Assembly: GCA_005239435.1 (NCBI GenBank)
Contig: SZNP01000001.1
Coordinates: forward strand, 620,001-684,000
DNA from: Halorussus salinisoli
Lineage (GTDB): Archaea; Halobacteriota; Halobacteria; Halobacteriales; Haladaptataceae
Length of the DNA stretch: 64,000 nt
Reading direction: 5' to 3'
A program made the translations under genes and the position numbers. Numbering within the stretch: position 1 is the first letter of the stretch; each line of letters starts with the position of its first letter. Below the pieces are notes generated by a model. The model was not told the origin of the DNA and searched no databases. It saw nothing but the letters and a program-made list of their open reading frames with translations. Positions 54,369 to 63,587 of this stretch are shown piece after piece.

Positions 54369-54620
54369 ATGGATGTACGAAAGCTCAAGACGGTAAATGT
54401 GGGAGTCGTGACTGTTATGGGTGAGTTCTCCGTACGAGAAGTTAGAGTGATTGGTCGATTCATGAATCGGGTTCTCGAAAAGGTACTGGCGTTCAGTGAG
54501 GCTGTTTCTGAAACGTATCATGAAGACGGCCTACCATCGGCACTTGTTGGAATCGGACTGTTTCTTCCCGTTGTCGCAGTTGAGTTTTCACTCAAGTTCA
54601 AACCTTCTCGGCCGGAGTGA
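54369..54620 (+). CDS. Doubtful small protein with one membrane helix (83 aa)
   Basis: An open frame with MDVRKLKTVNVGVVTVMGEF, VIGRFMNRVLEKVLAFSEAV and a hydrophobic segment ALVGIGLFLPVVAVEF near the C-terminus. It sits in the 400-base gap between two minus-strand genes. No family recognised and no clear promoter. Confidence 0.3.
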   Translation: MDVRKLKTVNVGVVTVMGEFSVREVRVIGRFMNRVLEKVLAFSEAVSETYHEDGLPSALVGIGLFLPVVAVEFSLKFKPSRPE

Positions 54621-54694
54621 ACGACCCCTTTCAGTAGCGACAAAGCATCCCCGATGTCCGGCAAACCGGTATTGGTGAAAATATTCCCCCGGGT

Positions 54695-55792
54695 TTAGGA
54701 AGCGTACGACTGCTCTTTGCTAGAAACTGACGAAGGCGGGACACGGTGTTGGGTTGACTGAGTTGCGGTGACGTTCACCCAGAGGTGGAGTTCTCGATAC
54801 GCATTTTTGACGGTCGGCTCTGCGGGCGGATTCTCTTTATAGAGCAGGAAAGCCAGTCGCAATCGCTGGCCCTCTATCGTGGGTGTGATATTGAGTTGCT
54901 GCTGCCACGTCTCGTTCGCGCCGACAGACGTACCAAACCGTGTGAGTTCACGTTCGGTCTGGACACGGGTCGTATTATTGCTGATCGTCACCTTTTGGAG
55001 TTCCACAACGACCGAGTAGTCCATCTGACGATGTTCGTGGTTCCCGATGCCGACGTAGAGTGGCTTCGATTCCCCAACAGTGTACTCGGTCGGATAATCA
55101 TCTGCGACGAGGTCTCCGGTTTCGTTCTCAGTTAGCACGTAGAATTCGGTGAATGCTTCGCCTTGCTTGGGCACGGCGACAGCGTAGGTGACACTCACAG
55201 CAGCCAGTAAGACACTGAGTACTAAGAGGGCGTTTAGTACTTTGTCAGTTCGATCGTCTGGCTCAAAGAGTTCTGTCTTTGCCGTTTCTGCCCAGTCTTC
55301 GTATGGAACTCGAAATCGTTCTTCTGGAGGAAGTTCCAACCGACGCGTCGCCGCAATACCGGTCGCGAAAACGGTGAACCCGCTCACAGCGACTAATATT
55401 GGCACTAGTCGAATTCCCCAGGGGGTAAAGTTGAGGAGTAGTCCAATCATGGGGACAATCGCGATACTCGTTCCGAACGAGAGTGCAACACGCTCGATTC
55501 CATCAATTCCGGTCTCCGAGCGCATTTCTGATGTGTCCGTATCAGTGTCTGGCTCTGCTGTCTTACCTGTTTCAGGGAAGAGAGCGGCGATGAATGCATA
55601 GCCGGGGATGAAGAGGACGAATGGGAGGCCAACGAGAACACGAAGCGGTGTCTGTTGAAGTCCGGGCGTAAGTACTGCAGTGCAAGTAAGAACGACGACA
55701 GCAAGTACGGCTGCGAGGTCAGCGGGGAGACGCCGAACCGACCGTGGGAGAAGTAACCACAGCCGATGGACACGGTCAGAATCAGACGACAT
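54695..55792 (-). CDS. DUF1616 membrane protein (365 aa)
   Basis: Pattern of the DUF1616 family: two helices with LRVLVGLPFVLFIPGYAFIA, then IERVALSFGTSIAIVPMIGL, LLNFTPWGIRL, a further helix pair, the cytoplasmic ERFRVPYEDWAE and a C-terminal extracellular beta domain (FTEFYVLTENETGDLVADDY; YVGIGNHEHRQMDYSVVVEL). The family occurs in haloarchaeal surface and glycan gene clusters; its role is unknown. The start is complementary to 55790-55792. Confidence 0.8.
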   Translation of the reverse strand: MSSDSDRVHRLWLLLPRSVRRLPADLAAVLAVVVLTCTAVLTPGLQQTPLRVLVGLPFVLFIPGYAFIAALFPETGKTAEPDTDTDTSEMRSETGIDGIERVALSFGTSIAIVPMIGLLLNFTPWGIRLVPILVAVSGFTVFATGIAATRRLELPPEERFRVPYEDWAETAKTELFEPDDRTDKVLNALLVLSVLLAAVSVTYAVAVPKQGEAFTEFYVLTENETGDLVADDYPTEYTVGESKPLYVGIGNHEHRQMDYSVVVELQKVTISNNTTRVQTERELTRFGTSVGANETWQQQLNITPTIEGQRLRLAFLLYKENPPAEPTVKNAYRELHLWVNVTATQSTQHRVPPSSVSSKEQSYAS

Positions 55793-55877
55793 GTACGTAT
55801 ACGTGGCCTTTCAGCACTCCCGTAAAAATCACTCGGTCTTAAGCTTAGGAAACACCGGAACGTCTCCCCTTCGTGGA

Positions 55878-58058
55878 CTACTCGGTCGGTTCCACGCCAG
55901 ACTCATCATCCGTGTCGGTTGGTGAGACGATGCTCGTAGCTATCTTGACAGCCGTAGTTGCCTGCTCGGATGATAGTGAACTTGGCGTGAATCGTGCCTG
56001 CTCGAACGCTTCTGTGAGTGATTCAAGCTCTGACAGACGGACAAGCGTACTATCCTGGGGGTTTTGATATTCTCGGTAGAACTCCCAATGGGTCTGTGCT
56101 GTCGGTTCCGCTACGGTATTGGTCTGTTCGGTCAGCTGTTGCCGGACCGCTCGATATGCCATCTGAACTGCATTGTTGTACTCTCCGTCCTCTAGGTGTG
56201 TCGTTGCTTGTTCGAGCAACGATTCGCCAACTGCCATCGTCCGTTCAGAGGGATGTGTCTCACTGGCAACCGAACTCGTGTGTTCTTGATCGGTGTCTGT
56301 ATCTTCGGCAGTGGTCCGAGGACTACTCTGGGTGAGACTCCGAAGTACGAGAGCCCCAATCACGCCAATCCCCAGAAGACTCCCTCCGAATACGAGTGGT
56401 GAGACTGGAAGGCTATTCCATGGACTTTCTCCTGCGCCGGTCTCAATTTGAGTGGCTGCGTGAGCCTGTTTGAGGTTGCCTGCGCCACTATAGGTGACGT
56501 TCACGTTCACGGATTGGTCACTGGACAACGCAGTGGTGTTAGACGTGTTGAGTACCGTCGCGTACGCACCGCTTTTGTTCGTGGTTACGGTTGCAAGGGT
56601 CTGATTTGCTGCTTCAACGCGAAGTGTTTGATTCGCGATTGGCTCGCCAGCTACGGTACGTAACTCACCTTGGAATTGGACTTGGTTTGCTGACTCCTGT
56701 AGCGTTGTCACCGATAGGTGGGTGGCTGTTTCCGTAACAGATATTGATTCAGTCGTCGTTGTTCTGGCAAGTGCACGGTCTTCAAGCGGGACTGTGACCT
56801 GGAGTTCTTGACTACCTGCTTGAAGGGATGCAGGGATGGTCGCGTTGAGAGTGAATGTGCCAGCGGCGGTCGTCTTCGTTGTGCCGACGATTGTAGAGCC
56901 GAGTGTGACACGGAGTGGGACTTCTTCACCGACACCGATGCTCGCAACATCAACTTGCCCTGCAATCGTCACCGTCTGATTGTACTGGCTTTGTGATGGA
57001 AAGTGAGTCAGCGTCACTGTCGGGGTGACCGCAGTCACGTTCACCGTTATCGCAGTTGTTGAACTGAGATATGCAGATGTGTTCGCTGGGAGGTAGCGGA
57101 GTGAGATGGTCTGTGTTCCACGCGAGATGAGTGTCGGCCGAGCGCTGACAGTAAACGAGCCATTTGTGGTCGTGTTGGTCAACACCGTCCGGGGGCCTAG
57201 TTTGATAGCGATTGTACGATTCTCAAGTGCTGTGCCGTTAGCTGACGTCAGTCTCCCTGTGACGTTTAGTGGGTCACGGAACGAGATGTTAGTCGTAGCT
57301 TGGTCGATAGTTATCGTTGTCTGCGTGAACTCTGTCCGGCGTATATCGGCCTGTTGTGTCGAAATATTCTGCGAGGAATTCGAAATTGAGCGTTGGACGG
57401 TTGTGAGATTCGAACCGGTATTGTTCGCGATACTCTCGTAACTTTGGGTGAGATTCGTTTCACTTCGATTGATCTGTGTTTGAAGCTGTTCGAGTTCCCG
57501 TGCTAGTTTCCGAGCACGTGTCTCATTTCCGTTCTGCTTGGCCGTCACGTACGCTTTCTCTGTACGTTGATAGTCTTCAACACGTGAAATGTACTCTCGA
57601 TGTTGTGCTGTCGTATTTTGGAGGCTGTCGGCAGTTTGGTCGTCCGTACTATTTGGCGACTGTTCGGCGAGTTCGCTGTAGCGCGCTAACGTTTGGTTGT
57701 AGTCATCCCCGAGTAGTGCTTGCGCAGTATCGTACTCGCCTTGACTGAGATTAGCGCTACTGTTTTTAAGTTGCGAACTAAGTTCCCGGGCGAACCATTG
57801 TTGGAGTGCCGTCGTGTCACCGTCTTCATCAACGTGTTCAGGATTCTCGTGCTGAGCTACGGACGAGTTGTTCGCCGACGGTTGAGCTAGCATACCATCC
57901 ACTCTTGGCTCTTTAGCTGCGAACGCCGGAGTCGCAGTTACCGGATGATTGTTGGTTGCGTGAGTGGCTTCGGCTCCGTGTGCTAATATTGGACTGGTGG
58001 TTGCCGCTAGGAGTATGAGGAGAGAGAAGAGTAGTGTACGCACCGTGGGCGGAAGCAT
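55878..58058 (-). CDS. Secreted Ig-like protein with C-terminal DUF4129 (726 aa)
   Basis: Signal peptide (LLFSLLILLAATTSPILAHG); a helical, Asn/Gln-rich region (residues 85-225) with coiled-coil content; several Big/Ig-like domains (ITVNVTAVTPTVTLTHFPSQ; VSVTTLQESANQVQFQGELR); a membrane helix (VFGGSLLGIGVIGALVL); and a cytoplasmic DUF4129-type end: LEQATTHLEDGEYNNAVQMA, THWEFYREY and LTEAFEQARFTPSSLS. DUF4129 proteins accompany DUF58 and MoxR genes, and both are encoded just to the right. Probably the membrane-spanning surface component of that system. Confidence 0.72.
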   Translation of the reverse strand: MLPPTVRTLLFSLLILLAATTSPILAHGAEATHATNNHPVTATPAFAAKEPRVDGMLAQPSANNSSVAQHENPEHVDEDGDTTALQQWFARELSSQLKNSSANLSQGEYDTAQALLGDDYNQTLARYSELAEQSPNSTDDQTADSLQNTTAQHREYISRVEDYQRTEKAYVTAKQNGNETRARKLARELEQLQTQINRSETNLTQSYESIANNTGSNLTTVQRSISNSSQNISTQQADIRRTEFTQTTITIDQATTNISFRDPLNVTGRLTSANGTALENRTIAIKLGPRTVLTNTTTNGSFTVSARPTLISRGTQTISLRYLPANTSAYLSSTTAITVNVTAVTPTVTLTHFPSQSQYNQTVTIAGQVDVASIGVGEEVPLRVTLGSTIVGTTKTTAAGTFTLNATIPASLQAGSQELQVTVPLEDRALARTTTTESISVTETATHLSVTTLQESANQVQFQGELRTVAGEPIANQTLRVEAANQTLATVTTNKSGAYATVLNTSNTTALSSDQSVNVNVTYSGAGNLKQAHAATQIETGAGESPWNSLPVSPLVFGGSLLGIGVIGALVLRSLTQSSPRTTAEDTDTDQEHTSSVASETHPSERTMAVGESLLEQATTHLEDGEYNNAVQMAYRAVRQQLTEQTNTVAEPTAQTHWEFYREYQNPQDSTLVRLSELESLTEAFEQARFTPSSLSSEQATTAVKIATSIVSPTDTDDESGVEPTE

Positions 58059-58366
58059 TACACCGATTTCGTCTCAACCCCTGCCTAAAATTCCTTCCAT
58101 CTAAGATGAACTGCCCCGTTCTACTTGATGTCGTCCCACTGTTGCTGTATTGTTCCTGTTCAACGGATAGCGGATGCGATTAGAGTAAAAACATAGAAAT
58201 ATTGTTAATTATGGAAATATATAGAATTTTTATGTTATTGGTGTGTTAGGTACGGATGCTATCTTGATGTGCATAATAAAAATATACCCTAAATTGCGAA
58301 TATGCAAAAGTATTAGTATTCCAAATATTTTGTTTTGAATAGTTACACAGAACGGGTTATAGAATA
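58059..58366. other. AT-rich intergenic between divergent genes
   Basis: About 300 strongly AT-rich bases with no ORF, between the DUF4129 gene (leftward) and the response regulator (rightward). It holds both promoters. No palindrome stands out. Confidence 0.4.
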
Positions 58367-58933
58367 ATGAGTGAGTCAGATACAGGACGGATTCTCGTTG
58401 TCGACGATAACCGCGACCTAGCAGACCTATACGCCGATTGGCTAGCTGGAACATACACCGTGAAAACCGCGTATAGCGGTGAAGAGACTCTCACAAAATT
58501 AGATAGCTCAACCGATATCGTTCTCTTAGATCGCCGTATGCCAGATTTATCTGGTGATGACGTGCTCGGAACCATCCGTGATCAGGGTCTTGACTGTCGG
58601 GTAGCTCTTGTAACGAGTATCGAGCCTGATTACGATATTCTTGACCTCGGGTTCGATGATTATCTCCAGAAGCCAGTCCAATCGGCGGAGTTACATGACC
58701 TCGTTGAGTCACTCCTCACACGGACTCAGTATTCGGAACACATTCAAGAGTACTTTGCAGTTGTCTCAAAGAAAGCAACTATACAATCGGAGAAAGACGA
58801 CTCAGAATTAGCGACACATCCTGAATTCACAAGTGTCGTTGAGCAGAGTTCGAAGCTCAAAAGCGAAATTGACACCCTTCAGGAAGATTTCACCGAGGAT
58901 GATTTCGTCGCCGCATTTCACGACCTTGACTAA
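58367..58933 (+). CDS. HalX-type response regulator (188 aa)
   Basis: The receiver domain has RILVVDDNRDLADLYADWL (acidic pair), DIVLLDRRMPDLSGDDVL (phosphoacceptor Asp in LLDRRMP), VTS and DYLQKPV (Lys of the active site). The C-terminal helices (YFAVVSKKATIQSEKDDSEL...LKSEIDTLQEDFTEDDFVAA) form the HalX domain, a haloarchaeal two-helix output of unknown mechanism. There is no histidine kinase next to it. It may regulate the flanking surface genes; unproven. Confidence 0.88.
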   Translation: MSESDTGRILVVDDNRDLADLYADWLAGTYTVKTAYSGEETLTKLDSSTDIVLLDRRMPDLSGDDVLGTIRDQGLDCRVALVTSIEPDYDILDLGFDDYLQKPVQSAELHDLVESLLTRTQYSEHIQEYFAVVSKKATIQSEKDDSELATHPEFTSVVEQSSKLKSEIDTLQEDFTEDDFVAAFHDLD

Positions 58934-59022
58934 ATGCCAGCACCACTAAGACTATCCTTCCATCATCATTTCTGCAGACAGGACCAATAGATTCAACTGT
59001 TGGCCATTAGTGGATATCGCGC

Positions 59023-60480
59023 ATGCAAGTCACGCGCCGTTATTGGGCTGCTGTTGGATTGGCAAGCCTACTTGCTGTGACTGCACTCATCTTTAGACAG
59101 CCACTCCTCGTCGGTGGCGCAGGCGCACTCGGTGCGTGGCTACTCATCCAGCAAATCGTATTCCTGAAAACCGTTCTGCAGGTGGATAACCAATTGAGTA
59201 TAAGCCAAACGGTTGCACGCAAACGCGTGCTCGCAGAGGATAACGTTTCTATTGTCCTCAAAGCGACCCTCCCGGCTACTGATCTCCCTCATCCAGCTAC
59301 GCTCACTATCACCGCAACCCTCCCCCCGGGACTCTCTCATACCGACCAATCGAATCGGCGTCTCACCCTCGATGCAGACTCACTCGAGGAAACGTCGACA
59401 TTCACCATTAATGTCCCAGTTGCTGGTCGGTTTGAGTTACAGCAACCGACGGTCACCATGACAGATTCACAAGGACTATTCAAGTCTACATTCCCCACTC
59501 GAACAGCTGACACACCGTCGATTACAGTTGTCCCGCGCCGACCACAGAATCTACACGTCGGCCAAGGCGGTGATAACGCAATTTCTGCATTTGGTGATCA
59601 CAAAACTGGTGACTTCGGATTGGGCTTGGAACCTGGCGAAGTCCGAGAGTACGTCCCTGGTGATACAATCCGCCAAATTGACTGGAAAGCAACTGCCCGC
59701 TCAACGAGCCCACACGTACGTGAATTCGAAGAGGAGTCAGACCGACAAACCGTACTGTTTGTCGACCATCGCGAGACGATGGGGACCGGTATTGACGGTG
59801 AAACAAAACTTGACTACGCCCGGCAAGTTGCGCTGGCATTCGCTGATAACGCTCAATCAAACCAGGAACCAATTGGGCTCTATACAGTCGGCGATGCAGG
59901 GATAACGACTCGTCAACCAGCAGCCACGACACTAGAGGCGTATACACAAATCCAGACGACACTCCATGATCTCACGCTAACCCATGCGTCTGCAGACACC
60001 CACCAAACAGCAGATTCACTCCCACCACGGAAGGCACGGCAGGCTGCTACGACCTTGACAGCAACTGACTCACCGTTTGCCACCCAGCTTCGGCCCTACT
60101 TCGAGGCATCCCGGACATACGTTCAGCGCATCAGCTCACAACCACTCTACAAGACGGTTAAAACCCAACTAGCTAGACAAGACAATACGATCAGTGCGAT
60201 CGTTCTCACAGACGACAAGCATCGAAGTGAGGTCCGCGAAACGGTCAAGCTAGCCCGTAAACAACATGGGGACGTCCTAGTGTTCCTTACGCCAACAGTC
60301 CTCTTCGAACGCGAGGGACTGACCGATATCAATCACGCATACGACCGCTATTCCGACTTCGAGGAGTTCCGGCGTGACCTTACTCGGTTAGAAGGTGTCT
60401 CAGCATTCGAAATCGGCCCCGGTGATCGACTCGACGCACTATTGGCAACGCAATCAACCCCCAAACCGACTCACCAATGA
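59023..60480 (+). CDS. DUF58 protein (485 aa)
   Basis: Two N-terminal membrane helices (AAVGLASLLAVTALIF; LLVGGAGALGAWLLIQQIVF), a beta domain (LPATDLPHPATLTITATLPP), then the DUF58 core: GDFGLGLEPGEVREYVPGDT, IRQIDWKATARSTSPHVREF and a degenerate vWA fold (TVLFVDHRETMG, IGLYTVGDAGITT). DUF58 proteins act with MoxR AAA ATPases, which remodel vWA-type clients. Overlaps the next gene by four bases (ATGA). A MoxR gene is present at 62500. Confidence 0.85.
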   Translation: MQVTRRYWAAVGLASLLAVTALIFRQPLLVGGAGALGAWLLIQQIVFLKTVLQVDNQLSISQTVARKRVLAEDNVSIVLKATLPATDLPHPATLTITATLPPGLSHTDQSNRRLTLDADSLEETSTFTINVPVAGRFELQQPTVTMTDSQGLFKSTFPTRTADTPSITVVPRRPQNLHVGQGGDNAISAFGDHKTGDFGLGLEPGEVREYVPGDTIRQIDWKATARSTSPHVREFEEESDRQTVLFVDHRETMGTGIDGETKLDYARQVALAFADNAQSNQEPIGLYTVGDAGITTRQPAATTLEAYTQIQTTLHDLTLTHASADTHQTADSLPPRKARQAATTLTATDSPFATQLRPYFEASRTYVQRISSQPLYKTVKTQLARQDNTISAIVLTDDKHRSEVRETVKLARKQHGDVLVFLTPTVLFEREGLTDINHAYDRYSDFEEFRRDLTRLEGVSAFEIGPGDRLDALLATQSTPKPTHQ

Positions 60481-60947
60481 TACTCACGACTCGAAATCAC
60501 CCTCGAACGTGGCTTGGCGCGCTTGGCACACTCATTGCACTCAGTACGTTCACTCTACTGCATGGCGTGCATGGCTTGCTTGCTGGAATCGTTACCGCGG
60601 TCAGTTGGTATCTGCTCCCGTCTGTGTACACCTTCACAATCGGCCAATTTGCACTCATTGCCACAGTCCCGGAACTGGGCACAAGTGCAATCCAGATAGG
60701 ACTTCTCGAAGCTGGCTTACTTATGCTTCTCATTGAACCAGCTCTTACGGAAGACCAACAACTCCGAATACTCGTTCTTAGTTGGCTCGGCGCGAACCTT
60801 GGCATAAGTCTCGTCTTGGTGGTCTATGAGTGGCTTGGACTGCTCTGGCAGACGGGGCTCGTCCTCACCGTCAGTGTTGCCGTGTTGACGTACGGGTTGC
60901 ACCGATACGAACAACTTGAACTCGGACTGCTCAAGGAGGTCTCATAA
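60477..60947 (+). CDS. Membrane protein of the DUF58 operon (156 aa)
   Basis: Four or five hydrophobic helices (GTLIALSTFTLLHGVHGLLA; WYLLPSVYTFTIGQFALIAT; IQIGLLEAGLLMLLI; ILVLSWLGANLGISLVLVVY; GLVLTVSVAVLTYGLHRY). It starts within the DUF58 stop codon and ends three bases before the next ATG, so the three genes are one operon. The family is conserved beside haloarchaeal DUF58 genes but unnamed to me. Confidence 0.7.
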   Translation: MILTTRNHPRTWLGALGTLIALSTFTLLHGVHGLLAGIVTAVSWYLLPSVYTFTIGQFALIATVPELGTSAIQIGLLEAGLLMLLIEPALTEDQQLRILVLSWLGANLGISLVLVVYEWLGLLWQTGLVLTVSVAVLTYGLHRYEQLELGLLKEVS

Positions 60948-60950
60948 CAG

Positions 60951-61856
60951 ATGAGTATGGAAGCAACACCCACTCAGGATTCACAGAGTGAACAGCAGTC
61001 GGAAACCGACGTAGAATCGGTCGAAGACCTTGCTGCACAGGTCGAAGTACTGCAGGAAGAAAATCGGCGTCTCCGGACAGCGTATCGTGATGCTCGACGA
61101 ACTGAGTATCGTCGCGCAGCCCTTGGAGTAGGACTCCTTGGTATAGTCGCCGGTCTCGGCGGGGTACTCTTCCCGGCGTCCCAAGCCACATTGTTCGCGT
61201 TTGCTGGAATCGGCCTCTTTACGAGTGTCCTCACGTATTATCTCACACCAGAACGGTTCGTTTCCGCGTCAGTTGGTGAGCGGACCTATACTGCTCTTGC
61301 GACATTCGGTCAAACTCTTGTTTCTGAACTCGGCCTGCAAGACACTCGTCTTTACGTCCCGACTGAGAGTACGACGGATGAAGCAATGGCAGACGTCCGA
61401 CTGTTCATTCCAGAGCACACAAATTATACACTCCCGACTGCAGACGAACTGCAGTCCCTGTTCGTCGTGACTGAGGATGAACGGGCACGTGGAGTCGCAG
61501 TCCCATCAACTGGTGCGACGCTCTTTTACGAGTTTGCCCACACGATGACCGATTCCGTTGCGGACACACCGAGTAACCTTGCCGATCAAGTTACAGAGGC
61601 CATTGTTGAGGGTTTCGAGTTAGCGGATTCGGCAGTTGCTGAACTTGATGCTGAGACGAATCAAGTCACAATCGGCATTCAAGGGAGTGCATTTGGTGAC
61701 GTTGGCCGCTTCGACCACCCAATCGCCTCCTTCCTTGCGACCGGGTTTGCTATCGGGCTAGGAACTCCCGTCCAACTCAAGACGGTAAATAGCGATGATG
61801 ACCAGTTCGACTATCTCTTGATCTACTCATGGGAGTCTGAGACTGATACGGAATAG
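60951..61856 (+). CDS. Coiled-coil membrane protein of the DUF58 operon (301 aa)
   Basis: The N-terminal acidic stretch leads to a short coiled coil (LAAQVEVLQEENRRLRTAYR), two membrane helices (ALGVGLLGIVAGLGGVLF; TLFAFAGIGLFTSVLTYYLT) and a cytoplasmic or external alpha/beta domain (TRLYVPTESTTDEAMADVRL, LFVVTEDERARGVAVPSTGA, ISFxV-like strands, FDYLLIYSWE). Last gene of the DUF58 operon. Function unknown; presumably acts with DUF58 and MoxR. Confidence 0.68.
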   Translation: MSMEATPTQDSQSEQQSETDVESVEDLAAQVEVLQEENRRLRTAYRDARRTEYRRAALGVGLLGIVAGLGGVLFPASQATLFAFAGIGLFTSVLTYYLTPERFVSASVGERTYTALATFGQTLVSELGLQDTRLYVPTESTTDEAMADVRLFIPEHTNYTLPTADELQSLFVVTEDERARGVAVPSTGATLFYEFAHTMTDSVADTPSNLADQVTEAIVEGFELADSAVAELDAETNQVTIGIQGSAFGDVGRFDHPIASFLATGFAIGLGTPVQLKTVNSDDDQFDYLLIYSWESETDTE

Positions 61857-61953
61857 TCTCCTTCAGCGTTCTGTCGTGTTTCTCTCACACCCCGAATCAC
61901 TACGGATGGGAGTTCCTTGTTGTGCGATGCACTGTTTTCGGTGGGATGGCCTG

Positions 61954-62187
61954 CTATGGAATTGGGCCAACTGTTTCAAATTCACACTGCGGACAGGTGT
62001 AATGCATGATATCCCCAAACGGTAGTTCGAGTCTGCCGTTCTTTTCTATTGATCCGTCTGGGCAATTCGGGCAGGATTCTCCCTCCTCTGGTGGTTCGTG
62101 TTCTTTCAGTCGATGATCGAGGTCGGTGACGAATGTAGACGACTGTGTTTTGTCTCCCGCTTCAGCATCAAATTGGTTTTCGCTCAT
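61954..62187 (-). CDS. Zinc-ribbon protein (77 aa)
   Basis: Starting at MSENQFDAEAGDKTQ (an upstream in-frame start is less likely), a charged half leads to ESCPNCPDGSIEKNGRLELP and HYTCPQCEFETVGPIP, two CPxC knuckles forming one zinc ribbon at the C-terminus. Such small ribbons are widespread in haloarchaea. It lies convergent to the DUF58 operon. Confidence 0.7.
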   Translation of the reverse strand: MSENQFDAEAGDKTQSSTFVTDLDHRLKEHEPPEEGESCPNCPDGSIEKNGRLELPFGDIMHYTCPQCEFETVGPIP

Positions 62188-62499
62188 CCCTTGTATCAGT
62201 TTGATTATGGGGTACAAAACGCTATAACTGAGAAATATGTTGCAATATCCATAATTGAATTGGTATATACAGTAATATGTAAGATAGGGGTATATTACGA
62301 AAGTGTCTGAAATACACGGATACCGCTTAACTTCATGGAATAAGGCAGGTCATCACTTCGAGTCGCCAGAGTCTCCGTCTTCCGGGATGACAAGAGAGCA
62401 ACTCTCTCAAACCACTGACCCCGAAGCAGTTCACTCACTAAGAATAGAGAGTTCTCGGAGAGATTCCCCGGCTATGCTCTCACCGATCACGGGGAAAAA
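62188..62499. other. Intergenic, AT-rich
   Basis: About 310 bases between the zinc-ribbon gene and the MoxR gene. A plus-strand frame (62303-62509) has no recognisable content. Probable promoter of the zinc-ribbon gene at 62200-62280, which is very AT-rich. Confidence 0.35.
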
Positions 62500-63528
62500 C
62501 TACTTTTGATCTGTTGTTGCGGGCGAACCACCATCGCTACGTACGGCCGCTTCTGCAGGCTGAGGCTTTGTCTCCCCGCCGGGCGGTGTGACCGACTCAA
62601 TAACGTCGTCGATGATCTCTGGCGCTGTTCGTTCACTGAGTTCCGCATCGGTACTCAGGACAACTCGGTGAGCGAGCACTGACTGTGCCATCGCTTTCAC
62701 ATCGTCCGAAATGACGTATTCTCGGTCGTGAATTGCAGCGCGTGCCTTTGCTGTTTGCATAAAGAGTAACGTTGCCCGTGGGGAGGCCCCATGCTCTAAT
62801 GCATTACTTTCCCGTGTCTCTGACACGATTTCGCGGATGTATGATTTGACCGAATCATCGACGTAGATATCCGTGACGGTTTGTCGTGCCTCAACAATAT
62901 CCTCTTCAGAAACTACCGTTGAGATATCTCCCGGACCAAGTTCTGGTTCCCCGTCGAATCGATCTAGCAGGGCGATCTCGGACGCTTCATCGGGAAGGTC
63001 AACGGTTAGTTTGAGTTGGAAGCGATCGCGTTGTGCCTCCGGGAGTCCATGGGTTCCTTCCATCTCGATCGGATTCTGGGTCGCGATGACCATGAACACA
63101 GCCGGCAACGAGAGGGTTTTACCCTCAATCGTCACTGACCCTTCCTGCATTGCTTCAAGAAACGCGCTCTGAGTTTTCGGCGTTGCCCGGTTAATCTCGT
63201 CAGCGACGACGAGATTCGTGAATATCGGCCCTCGCTGAAGTTCGAATTCACCGGTTTGTTCACGATAGACGTTCGTCCCAGTAACGTCTGCAGGAAGCAG
63301 GTCGGGCGTCATCTGGATTCGTGAGAACTCTAAGCCAGTAGCTGTTGCAAACAGGTTTGCGATCGTTGTTTTTGCGACGCCAGGAACTCCTTCAAGAAGG
63401 ACGTGACCGCGCGTGAGCAGTGCAATTGTAAGTCCTTCAATGATCTCTTCATTCCCGATTAAAACGCTACTGACTTCTTCAGAGACGGCCGAATAGAGAG
63501 CTTTTGGATCACTAGGTCCGTTTGTCAT
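62500..63528 (-). CDS. MoxR-family AAA ATPase (342 aa)
   Basis: Walker A HVLLEGVPGVAKTTIANLFA, Walker B LVVADEINRATPKTQSAFLE, sensor 1 VIATQNPIEMEGTHGLPEAQ with the arginine finger region RDRFQLKL, and the C-terminal lid (ASPRATLLFMQTAKARAAIH). MoxR ATPases activate or load cofactors into vWA-domain partners such as DUF58 proteins. The ATG complementary to 63526-63528 (MTNGPSDPK) is chosen because the usual MoxR N-terminus (YSAVSEEVSSVLIGNEEII) follows directly. Pairs with the DUF58 gene at 59023. Confidence 0.92.
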   Translation of the reverse strand: MTNGPSDPKALYSAVSEEVSSVLIGNEEIIEGLTIALLTRGHVLLEGVPGVAKTTIANLFATATGLEFSRIQMTPDLLPADVTGTNVYREQTGEFELQRGPIFTNLVVADEINRATPKTQSAFLEAMQEGSVTIEGKTLSLPAVFMVIATQNPIEMEGTHGLPEAQRDRFQLKLTVDLPDEASEIALLDRFDGEPELGPGDISTVVSEEDIVEARQTVTDIYVDDSVKSYIREIVSETRESNALEHGASPRATLLFMQTAKARAAIHDREYVISDDVKAMAQSVLAHRVVLSTDAELSERTAPEIIDDVIESVTPPGGETKPQPAEAAVRSDGGSPATTDQK

Positions 63529-63587
63529 TGAGCGAGGGCTTCTAACTACTGTATGATAAAGTACGGGGGTCGACAGCAAATAATAGA